The position numbers were made by a program, and so were the translations under genes. From assembly GCA_013396525.1 (NCBI GenBank), contig VWYX01000121.1, forward strand, positions 218,881 to 282,880: DNA of 64,000 nt, given 5' to 3'. The notes beneath the pieces were generated by a model, which saw only the letters and a list, made by a program, of their open reading frames with translations, made no database searches and had not been told where the DNA came from. Positions 24,200 to 32,560 of the stretch are shown here, piece by piece (positions within the stretch are counted from its first letter, which is position 1; each line of letters begins with the position of its first letter). The stretch is from Chaetorhynchus papuensis. Lineage: Eukaryota; Chordata; Aves; Passeriformes; Rhipiduridae.

Positions 24200-26760
24200 G
24201 GAGAGTCACTTAGGCTTGACCGGTACCCTCCGGTCCCAGGCTGGCTGTCCCGGGCGCCAGCCCTCTGCGGAGCTGCATGAGTCCCGTGGTGCTGGGGAGA
24301 CGGAAGGGCAGTGGGGCGAGACGGCGCCACGCTTCGCAGAGTGTGGCCACGCGTGGCAGCAGGTGCCTGGGGCTTGCTTCACTCTGTACTTTTACAAGGG
24401 ATGTCTCCGAACCGGGCCAGGCCATTTGGCTTCAGATCCCCTTCGGTTCGGACGATGTGCACAGAAGCGCTCCTTGCTGGTCGTGGGGTAGCGCCGAACC
24501 ACCCAGCATCCCCACTTTTTGGGGTGCTGAGTTTTCTGGAAGAGGAGGAGCCAAAATGCCGTGGGGTGGAGGGACTGCTTGCTTCACTCTCCACCACCGC
24601 ACCCCACCCGCCACCAAAAAAAAGGCAGATAGTGTGCGTCGCCTCCCCGCCCTGCGCAGTGTCTGTGTGCGTGGGGTGTGCGCGGCGCGGCGGAGCGGCG
24701 GCGCCGGTTCCCTGCGGGGCGCGGACCGGCAGCCGAGGCGCCCACCCGCCACTGCCGGCCCCGCTCGGCGGCCCGTCGGGGGCCCCCCACCGCCATCCCC
24801 CGCCCCCGATAGCCGCGCAGCAGATGGCCCGCGGTCCGGGAGGGCGCCCGCCCGCCGGTGAACGCATGACTGGAGCCGGGCTTTGGTGTCGCCCAGCCCG
24901 GGAGGGTCCCGTGTGGAGTTCAAGAGCGGCCTTTCGCGGCTGACAGCAGTGCGCTTGTTTTTCCCAGATATCTCGGCCCGCCCCCGCCTCTCACGCCTGG
25001 AACTGTCCCTCCTTCCCCTCTCCCCCTACTCTTCCGTGAGGGGCCCGAAGGCTGCCGTCGGGGGACGGGGCGCACCGCAGCATTCCCCTCACCGCCACCC
25101 GCTGCCGTCTTCCGACCTCCCGCTGGGACATCTCTCACTCCCTCCCGACTGTGGCGTCTCCCTCCTCCCTGCAGTAGGGCCGGGCCCTCCCCCACCAGAC
25201 CCCGCTCTGTCCACGGGGGGGTCCGGTCTCGCTGGCTGCCCGGCCGGCCGCTGGCTTGCAGCGGGAGCCGTCGGTTTTCTGCCGGGTGATTGTAAACGGG
25301 TTTGACTGGCCGTTGATCTCGGGGTCAGGACTCTCCTCGCTAATCCCTCGCTCTCCAAACACCGCCCCCCCCTCCTCCTCCCCGCGCTCTCCCTCCCTTT
25401 CTCTCACCCCTCTCCCCTCCTTCCACCCCCGTTTTCCTCTTGCATCATTCATCTGCAGTCCCTCTGACGGCACCGGGGGCACCTCGCAGAGACACACTCG
25501 CACCCCACGAACAACATCCCCCAGGCCCACTGCTCCACGGCTCCGGGGGGATTGGCTTAGCAAGAAGGGCCTTTCCTGCAAGATCAGCCCCCTGCGCACT
25601 GACACGGACACACAGACACACGGGCACGCTGACGCTGTCCGCCCCCACGGGACTGCCCCTTCCCGGCGCTCCCCACGTGTTGCTGAGTGTAGGAGGGAAG
25701 GGGAGAGCTGGAGATTACTGGGGGGAGCTGACAGAAAGTGTGCGGGAAGGGGGAGGGAGGGGCAGAAAAGGGTTCGGGAGAGTCGATGAGTGCCCGGGAA
25801 AGGCGAAAATATCGTCGGGCGTGGGAGAGCGTCGGCGCCAGGCCCGGGAGAGCATCCCATCCAGATAACCCATCAAACCCACAGACACCTGTCAGTTTGC
25901 GTCTTTTAGCTCCGTTTTACTCTACAACAACGCTTAGATCAGCCGTTTGGTTTGGTGTTCGGCGGGGGAGCGTGTCTGTGTGCTGTTGTGGTGCTTCTTT
26001 CATAGAATTTTTTTCCTTCCGTGGCAGTTTACACATGATGATAAACTGCTGTAACCGCGTCAGACGTTCAGGTGACCCGGCCTGATGTCGCCTGCATGTG
26101 GCGCAGCTGGGAGGGAGGGTCCTCTCCACCCCCCACCCCGCCCTGCCAAGGAGCATTTCAGGGAGCTTCTTGTCCCGCTGTGGCCCTACGTGCGCGTTGG
26201 GTCTGATTTCTGGAATCGTCCCTTTTTATCTTCATGGACAATTTCGTGTGCCCTCCTCCCCCGCTCCGTTGCTCCCAGAAGCTCGGAGACATCCCACCGA
26301 TGCTCCCCCCCGGGGCTTGTTGCGGTGTGACTCCGGCTGAGGGCGCGGGGGAGTGGAACTGGAGGGAACGGCTTTTCCCCGGGGCCCAACGCCACTCCTA
26401 CGAGCTCAGTGAGCCACGCAAGGTGGAGGGGAAGGAGGGGGGGGGAAATGTTTTTAAAAAAGGGAGAACCGTTGGGAAAAGAGCTGTGGAGTTCAGGCCA
26501 AGTTTGTGTTTTGGCTCGAAGTTTGGAGCAGATCAAACCTGTTATCTCTCTGCGCCTCCTGTCTTTCTGGCTCCTCTGCCGCCGTCCCCTTCCCGGGGCA
26601 CAGGGACTCCCCGGCAGAGAGGTGACCGCGGGGGTGGGGTCTGACCCACGAGGGGCCTTGACCCCAAGCTCCCCACGCTACACGCAGCCTAACTGCGCAG
26701 GGAAGGCACCTCTGCCCCGCTCCCCTTCGCCTTACTCCCTGGATTTTCCTTCCTCTTACT
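24200..26760. promoter_or_regulatory. Large CpG island about 3.5 kb downstream of SOX1
   Basis: This is the second largest CpG-dense block in the window (densest about 24640-24860 and 25030-25700), with many GC-box words such as CCCGCCCCCG. Numerous overlapping frames up to 241 residues exist on both strands with biased composition and no recognisable domain, so I do not call a protein. Its size suggests either a non-coding RNA promoter near the SOX1 3' end (mammals have a SOX1 overlapping transcript) or a regulatory island of the SOX1 domain. Confidence 0.5.
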
Positions 26761-27032
26761 GAAAACGAGATGACTTTTTGCTTTAATTCTTCCACATACG
26801 TGATTTTAATAGCTCTGTCAATCATGCTATAGGAGGAACATTTCATACAATTTTAGATGTAATGTACTTAAACCATAAATCGCTTAAACCTATTCTTAGT
26901 TTTGCATATTCAATTATTCTCTCATATATAACTCGCACAGTAAAAAGCCCGAAGACATAATTATGTTACTGTACGTAACCCCAACTCATCTGCTAGGAGA
27001 CTTGTTTTGTTTAAATACCCAAACGTGAAGTT

Positions 27033-27240
27033 TAACTCAAATCAAACTGAACTGCCAAACCAACCAATAAACCACGAACAGCAAAAATTACACCCCGATG
27101 GTGTCTCAAGGGGGTGGTGGCATGGGTGAATGGTTTTGGTGTTTTATGGAGATGGGGTAGGTTTTTTGGTTTTTGGTTGGTGGGGAGGGTTTTTTGTTTT
27201 GGTTTATTGGTTTGTTTTTATTTTTTTGGGGGGGGGGGAC
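27033..27240. repeat. A/C-rich tract and T/G-rich tract forming an inverted pair
   Basis: A/C-rich sequence (27033-27090) is followed by T/G-rich sequence (27107-27238) ending in G11 at 27228-27238. The arms AACCAATAAACCA (27062-27074) and TGGTTTATTGGTT (27200-27212) are a perfect 13-base inverted repeat about 125 bases apart. Confidence 0.8.
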
Positions 27241-28252
27241 GACGTTCGCAGAGCAAACTGTATTATTTTGAAAGGCGGGCTGAGGATGTTCGAAGCTTAT
27301 TTGAATATAGCCGAGATTGAGTCTCTTTAATCCCCTTGTGTTGAAAGTGCAGGTATTCCTATTATTCTAGGCATAATGCCACTGAGCCGCTAAATTGTGA
27401 GGGTAGAAGGGAAAACTAGTTAAAAGGAGCTCATTTAGAGAAATATAATATTTCTTTTTTTCATTTCTTATTTTTTTAAGCACTTCTCCATAGTATTTCT
27501 GTTGTTAAGACGCAAATGAACAGATGTTTATTTGCTTTTCTCCCTTGACCGCTCCAGTCCTCCTCTTCCATCAGTCGTGTTCAGAGATACACGATCGTCT
27601 CGCTGGGATTTTTCTATTCCGCATTGTCACTAAATGTGATTTTCAATAGCTATGAACCTTAAAGAAAAAGGCACGTAACAAGGGTGCATCAGACGTGTAT
27701 GTGTCTGCATGTGCACATGTACACACACACACTTCTCTTCGGTCGTGATGTATGGTCTGGTGTGTACAGATATTTACGAGTACGTATGCACATGAAGGAC
27801 AATACGTTTCAAGAAACAGTTCAACAGGTACCCGGCTTAATCTGCATACCTAAAGGTACGGGTATTAATTTTTAAAATTTCATCTAGGACTGTGTTTGGC
27901 TGGAGGTGACCAACGCCACAGAAGGTTTCTCACAGGTTCCTGCTTTCTGTATGCTCTATTTGGTCGCTCAGCACTTCTAAAAGTCGCCTGCTGACCGTCT
28001 GAACCCGCACACTCCTCACACTCCTCACTTTAGTAAAGACACAAATAGTGAAAAAAAAAAAAAGTGTGCAGGATATTTTGGGTTGAAATCAACAGACAGC
28101 TTCCATGAAAATTTTGCTTTCAGTATGAGTGATGTATACAAAATTATCGACACTAGTCTGAAGAGTTATGTATGTCAATTGACATGTCAGCATTATAGAA
28201 GTGCAATCTGTAACAGGGACCATAACTGCTCCTCAGTAGCTAACTAAAAGCT

Positions 28253-28279
28253 ACTTCCAGGCATTAAAGTCCTGGAAGT
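28253..28279. repeat. Short perfect inverted repeat (9-base stem)
   Basis: ACTTCCAGG (28253-28261) and CCTGGAAGT (28271-28279) are exact reverse complements with a 9-base loop. If the SOX1 3' UTR extends this far, the transcript would carry the hairpin. A 9-base stem is too short to call a microRNA. Confidence 0.6.
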
Positions 28280-28790
28280 TAATTCTTTTCCCTTTTGTTT
28301 AAGCAGTTATGACTACTTTAAAAATTCATTTGCTACCGTAGTTTACAGCAAACTTTTAATTCTAACATATAGAAAAGTATGTCTCAACAGCTAGAAAAAA
28401 AAAATAAATTTCAAAGCATTAAACAACATTCTGCAATGAAATGACACACACGGTTTTGCTCGACAGCTTTCGTACCAGTCGCTGAAAATGGGGGGCAGGG
28501 GGGTGGGGAAGTGGGAGAAACGTGTGACCCCGCCGCTCTCCTCCAGCCCCCCGGAATGCTCCGGAGGGATGGGACTGCTTTTCGGGCTTGAGGTTTAGAG
28601 GTCGCTTTTCTTTTCGGGACGCGCAAAACGAAGCTTTCTCTTTTCATGGTGTTAATTAGAGGGGAAGTGCCGCGCTGGACGGTGTCTTCTCGTTTCCCGG
28701 GGAGGTGGGTGTCCCCCGGGCCACCGGGAACTCCCGGCCGAGCAGGGGCCCGAGGCGAACAAGGGCAGGCAGCGCCCGATCATCCTGCCT

Positions 28791-28809
28791 CCCCCCCCCC
28801 CCCCCCCCC
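28791..28809. repeat. C19 homopolymer
   Basis: Nineteen consecutive C on the plus strand (G19 on the SOX1 sense strand) within a local CpG-rich patch at about 28640-28860. It is prone to length error in sequencing and to quadruplex or i-motif formation. Confidence 0.9.
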
Positions 28810-29161
28810 ACGGGAAAAGTTAAGGCCCCGGCAAGGTCGGGACCACCAGCCCAGTCATAAAATCCACAAAATGAACGTTCACCGCTAGAAGAGTAACGCA
28901 GCAAACTGCTTTCCCCTGCAGCAGGGAACGAATATTAAAATTAAATCTACCTTCATCCCTCCTGATTTACACAGGTTAGGGAACACCGACATTTACTGCA
29001 GACTGCACTTTATTCTGTGCTGCCGCTGCTGTTTAAAACTTCCTCTCCAAAATCTAGGTTTTCCTGCTGTGTTTCCAGGCTTACCATGGCAAACACTACT
29101 ATGTTCTCCAGTTAGCTTTTTTTTTTTTTCCAACAGGTGACTTTTTCCGCTTTGAAATTTA

Positions 29162-29510
29162 TTTAACTAAAAAAAAAAAGAAAAAGAAAAAAAAAAAGAA
29201 CGCATCCTTAGGATTTCCGTTTAGCAGAAAGGCTTTTTAGTAAACTATATACACAATCTGATTTCCTTCATAACGCCTAAATAAAAATTATTTCACAATG
29301 CATTTACAAGAAATGATACAAAAAGAAAACAAAATCAAAGAGAAAACAAACAAAAAATCCAGATACAATAAAATTTTACAAACCCCGAAAAAAAAAATGG
29401 AGCTTCCAAAACAAAAGAAAAAAAGTTTTATAAATAAACAAACAAGTAACGAAAAAAAACCCCATCCCCAACCCAACAAACCCGCGAGAATATCTACAAA
29501 AAACTTTTAA
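29162..29510. repeat. A-rich and A/C-rich low-complexity sequence
   Basis: Poly-purine A/G sequence at 29168-29199, then A/C-rich sequence at about 29300-29500 with words such as AAAACAAACAAAAAATCC and AACCCAACAAACCC. It lies in the probable SOX1 3' UTR, where it would be U/G-rich. The short Lys-rich frames here are not genes. Confidence 0.75.
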
Positions 29511-29907
29511 GTGTTCTTTTGGATTTGTCTTAGTACATGAGTAATAAATGAGAACTGTTTCCTCATCAACTTCGAGTTAATTAGTCAATAAAAAGCCTTC
29601 TCAAGAAGCGATCCGTGACTGAAATCGTAGCGGTTCCGCGCGGTATAAAAGTTGGCATCACCTACAACTTTGTGTGTTTATTATTGGTATTTTTTTCTTT
29701 CCGCCGCCGTTTCCCCCCCTTTCTCTTTCCCTCTTTCTTTCTCTTTCTCCTCTTTTGCAAATAAACGCTCTATGTCTCTTGGGTGAATGATAAATACTGT
29801 ACAAAAAGTCTCGATAAAACACAGAAGTTCAGTCTAAAACTAGTTTCATAAACTAGTCCTCCTAAAAAAAAAGGTAAGTAAAGCAACCGTTACCTTTTTC
29901 TCTCTCG

Positions 29908-29938
29908 TTATTATTATTATTATTTATTATTATTATTA
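29908..29938. repeat. ATT trinucleotide microsatellite
   Basis: TTATTATTATTATTATTTATTATTATTATT with one interruption. Read on the minus strand, the interruption creates an AATAAA hexamer, so the repeat may supply a proximal SOX1 poly(A) signal about 290 bases after the stop codon. Confidence 0.9.
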
Positions 29939-30219
29939 CAAGAACATCAAAACATTTCTGTACAAAAAGGAAGGAAGAAAGAAAAAAAAAGAGAGAGGCG
30001 GGGAAGGGCGGGAGGGAAGGGGCGCGAGAGGCAAAAATAAGAGGGGGGACCCTGGGCGCGGGGCAGGAGCGGCACGGGGCCGGGGCGCGGGCAGGCGGCC
30101 GGGGCTGAGCGTGCGGTGGCAGCGGCGGGGCGCGCAGTCCTGCGGGCCGGCCCGGGGCCGGCGGCCGAGCCGGTGCCCGCGCCCGTGCCTGCCTCCGGCA
30201 CTCCGGTGCCCTCGGGGGC

Positions 30220-31341
30220 TCAGATATGCGTCAAGGGGACGGTGCCGTTCACCCCCGTGCTGGCGCTCTGGTAGTGCTGGGGCAGGGAGTGGAGCCGGCT
30301 CTGGGCGGCAGCGGCCGCCGGATCCCCGCCTTCCCCGGCCGGTAAGTACATGCTGATCATCTCCCGCAGGTCCCCGGGGCAAGGGGCCCGCGAGTGCGAG
30401 GTGACCGGCGGGCTCACGCTGGGCTCCGACTTCACCAGCGAGCCCAGGGCGCCCAGCGCACCCGAGGAGGCGGCCGCCGCCGCCGCCGCTGCCGCCGCCG
30501 CCGCCGCCGAGTTCTGGTGGGGCTGGGAGCCGTAGGGCAGGGCGCCGTAGCCCGAGGGCGAGGCGCTCATGTAGCCCTGCGAGTTGGAGATGGGGCTGTA
30601 CTGCAGGGCGCCCATGTCGTAGCGGTGCATGGGCTGCGGGTTGTGCGGGTGGTGCGGGTGATGTGGGTGCGGGTGGTGCGGGTGCCCCCCGCTGCCCGGG
30701 TGCTGGCTGTAGGCGAGCTGCGCCTCCTGCATCATCGCCGCCGCCGCCGCCGCCGCCGCCACCGAGCCCGGGTAGGCGCCGTTGGCCCAGCCGTTCATGT
30801 GCGCGTAGCCGCCGCTGGCCGTGCCGCCAGGGCTCTCCAGTCGCTGCCCGACGCCGCCCGGGCTGACGCCGACGCCCATGCCCACGCCGACGCCGGCCGG
30901 GCCTCCCCCGGCCGACCCGGCGCTCAGCAGCCCCCCGGCCAGCGAGTACTTGTCCTTCTTGAGCAGGGTCTTGGTCTTCCGCCGTGGCCGGTATTTATAA
31001 TCCGGGTGCTCCTTCATGTGCAGCGCCCGCAGCCGCTTCGCCTCGTCGATGAACGGTCTCTTCTCGGCCTCCGACATGACTTTCCACTCGGCTCCCAGGC
31101 GCTTGCTGATCTCCGAGTTGTGCATTTTGGGATTCTCCTGGGCCATCTTCCGCCGCTGGCCCCGCGACCACACCATGAAGGCATTCATGGGTCTCTTGAC
31201 CCGGTCCTGGTTCGCTTTGTTTCCCCCGCCGCCGCCGCCGCCGCCTCCGCCGCCTCCCGCTCCGGTCTGCCCCGAGAGGTTCGTGGGGGCCTGGGCTCCG
31301 CCAGGGGAGTGCAAGTCCGTCTCCATCATCATGCTGTACAT
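30220..31341 (-). CDS. SOX1: SOX1, SRY-box transcription factor 1 (SOXB1), single exon
   Basis: This is a nuclear HMG-box activator that keeps neural progenitors undifferentiated. The 373-residue protein starts MYSMMMETDLHSPGG and has a Gly12 tract (29-40). The HMG box (46-124) opens DRVKRPMNAFMVWSRGQRRK and ends near RPRRKTK, with nuclear-localisation-type basic clusters at both ends. A group-B extension TLLKKDKYSLAGGLL (125-139) follows, then Ala8 (195-202), a His/Pro repeat (220-233), Ala13 (279-291), a VKSE sumoylation-type site (303-306), the activation-region segment PGDLREMISMYLPAGE (322-337) and the SOXB1 C-terminus GVNGTVPLTHI. An in-frame TGA directly precedes the chosen ATG (31342-31344), so no longer N-terminus is possible. 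The start and end match vertebrate SOX1 rather than SOX2 or SOX3. No intron is needed, and no frameshift is seen. Confidence 0.98.
   Translation of the reverse strand: MYSMMMETDLHSPGGAQAPTNLSGQTGAGGGGGGGGGGGGNKANQDRVKRPMNAFMVWSRGQRRKMAQENPKMHNSEISKRLGAEWKVMSEAEKRPFIDEAKRLRALHMKEHPDYKYRPRRKTKTLLKKDKYSLAGGLLSAGSAGGGPAGVGVGMGVGVSPGGVGQRLESPGGTASGGYAHMNGWANGAYPGSVAAAAAAAAMMQEAQLAYSQHPGSGGHPHHPHPHHPHHPHNPQPMHRYDMGALQYSPISNSQGYMSASPSGYGALPYGSQPHQNSAAAAAAAAAAAAASSGALGALGSLVKSEPSVSPPVTSHSRAPCPGDLREMISMYLPAGEGGDPAAAAAQSRLHSLPQHYQSASTGVNGTVPLTHI
30469..30507 (-). repeat. SOX1: SOX1 polyalanine tract (13 Ala)
   Basis: Thirteen consecutive alanine codons encode residues 279-291, nearly all GCG with three variants (two GCC, one GCA). 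Two other tracts occur: Ala8 (residues 195-202) and Ala5 (342-346). Such tracts vary in length between species. In SOXB1 relatives such as SOX3, expansions are known to affect function. Confidence 0.95.
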
Positions 31342-31354
31342 TCAAATAGCTTTT

Positions 31355-31396
31355 TTATTTTCCACCGGTGCCAGACGTGAAAAATGAATCAAACAT
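31355..31396 (-). other. Short upstream ORF in the SOX1 leader
   Basis: On the SOX1 sense strand, ATG at 31396 opens 13 codons (MFDSFFTSGTGGK) and stops with TAA at 31357-31355, thirteen bases before the SOX1 ATG. Any transcript starting upstream of 31396 would contain it. A poly(A)-type hexamer AATAAA overlaps the stop. Translation is not demonstrated. Confidence 0.45.
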
Positions 31397-31466
31397 AGAG
31401 GAGCCCGGGAGGACGGGGAGCGAGCGAGGCGAAACCCGTTTGTATCTAGGTAGCGACCGCCGTGCG

Positions 31467-31506
<40 letters not shown>
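31467..31506. repeat. A40 homopolymer (T40 on SOX1 sense strand) in the leader
   Basis: Forty consecutive A on the plus strand, about 126 bases upstream of the SOX1 ATG in otherwise GC-rich sequence. Smaller A runs follow at about 31904-31913 and 31932-31946. The length is likely to be inexact in the assembly. Confidence 0.95.
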
Positions 31507-31508
<2 letters not shown>

Positions 31509-32180
31509 AGGAGGAGAAGAAAACCGCGAGGAGAGCGATCGGCGACCCTGCCGGCGAAAAACTTTCTCCCTTTCGCAAATCACTTTCGGGGCTCGGCGGC
31601 GACGGGGGTTCGAGCTGCTGCTCAAACAGGTGCACGGGAAACTTGCTGCTTCACTTGGCGCGGCGGGAGGAGTGTGCGGAGCCGTCGGCGGTGTCCTCCG
31701 CTCGCCGGCGCTCCCCGGCAGACGCGCGCACACCCCTCCGCTCCCGCTCTTATCCTTAACGGAGCTATTTTTTTTTTGTTCTTTGCTGCTAACTTGGAGA
31801 GAGAGAGGGAGGGAGGGGAGGGAGCGTGTGTGACTTGCATCCGCTGATCGCAGGTGAACGGAGCAGAAGAGAGGAGAACCCACCGCCACGCGAAAAGGAG
31901 GCGGAAAAAAAAAAGTATTTCAACGTTAACTGAAAAAAAAAAAAAAATGCAGGAGGAGGATCGGGGGAGGGAGGGGGTGGGGGAAGGAGCCCAACCAAAA
32001 CACGCGCCGATTCCGGCGGCCGGGGCGCGGCGGCACAGTAATTTGCTGGCGGTGGTCTCCCTCCCGCGGCCCGGGCGGGACGGGCCGGGCTGGGGCCGGG
32101 ACGGGGCCGGCACAGGAGGAGGAGCCGCCGGGCGCGCGGGCGAGCGGCGCCGCAGCCATACGGCGCGCGCCGAGCCCGCC

Positions 32181-32259
32181 TTAAATCGCCTGCCGGCGGC
32201 CAATGGGGGCGCGCCGGCGGGCGCTGATTTGCATATGGCGCGCGCCGGGCGGTGACGTG
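32181..32259 (-). promoter_or_regulatory. SOX1: Predicted SOX1 core and proximal promoter
   Basis: Reading in the SOX1 direction, the elements appear in a standard order. A CRE-like half-site CACGTCA comes first (plus TGACGTG, 32253-32259). A POU octamer ATGCAAAT (32227-32234) follows, overlapping an E-box CATATG (32232-32237). Next is an ATTGG inverted CCAAT box (32200-32204), then a TATA-like ATTTAA (32181-32186). Spacing between the CCAAT and TATA-like elements is tight (about 14 bases). GC boxes surround them. The octamer would suit POU factors of neural progenitors. All binding is inferred from motifs. Confidence 0.6.
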
Positions 32260-32560
32260 CGGCGGGGCGCGCCGCGCTCGGGGGGGCGGGCGGAGGGGCC
32301 GCGTCCCGCCCGCTGCCCCCGACGGCACCCCCGGGGCGGGGACACCCCCGCAGCCCCCGGGCACCCCTCCGGCCCCGCCGGGCATCGCCGCAGGGAGTCC
32401 TGGAGCCTCGGGCCGCTGCGTCCCCGCCGGGCGCGCCCCTCGCTTAGACGACCGTCGAGCAGTGTTTAGGGGGGCTGAGGCGCCCCAGGCTGTCCGTCCC
32501 GCTACCGCAGCCGTGCGAGCGGCACGTAAACACGCCTTTTCCGCGGGACTTCTTTCTGGA

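Larger units (their letters stand above)
29009..30219 (-). other. SOX1: Likely SOX1 3' UTR (extent uncertain)
   Basis: This is the sequence immediately after the SOX1 stop codon. It begins GC-rich (29990-30219) and becomes strongly AT-rich with A/C-rich tracts on the plus strand, so the mRNA would be U/G-rich. Candidate AATAAA signals on the minus strand lie at 29923-29928 (inside an ATT repeat), 29677-29682, 29158-29163 and 29009-29014, with further possibilities at 28355-28360 (ATTAAA) and 27527-27532. Vertebrate SOX1 mRNAs have long 3' UTRs, so a distal end is plausible. The true cleavage site needs RNA data. Confidence 0.45.
31342..32155 (-). other. SOX1: Predicted SOX1 5' leader
   Basis: If transcription starts about 25-30 bases downstream of the TATA-like element at 32181-32186, the leader runs from about 32155 to 31342. 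It is GC-rich with long homopolymers and contains upstream ATGs at 31396 and 31840; another at 32159 lies at or just outside the start. An alternative start closer to the gene is possible, and the leader boundary is inferred. Confidence 0.4.
29990..32560. promoter_or_regulatory. SOX1: SOX1 CpG island (whole gene plus promoter)
   Basis: Continuous CpG-dense sequence covers the 3' end, the entire CDS, the leader and the promoter of SOX1, thinning at both edges. Embedding the whole single-exon gene in an island is the usual arrangement for SOXB1 genes. It implies an unmethylated, Polycomb-regulated developmental promoter, which is inference from the family. Confidence 0.85.

Noticed and set aside
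24277..25860. Several frames of 160-240 residues on both strands in the 24-26 kb island
   Set aside because: Overlapping open frames on both strands without any conserved motif are the normal by-product of a CpG island.
28253..28279. Considered as a microRNA precursor
   Set aside because: The stem is only nine base pairs, far shorter than a precursor hairpin.
30394..31380. 328-residue open frame on the plus strand covering nearly all of SOX1 in antisense
   Set aside because: It is the complement of a GC-rich CDS, where stop codons are rare in several frames. Its Arg/Ala/Val-rich sequence has no domain and mirrors the SOX1 codons.
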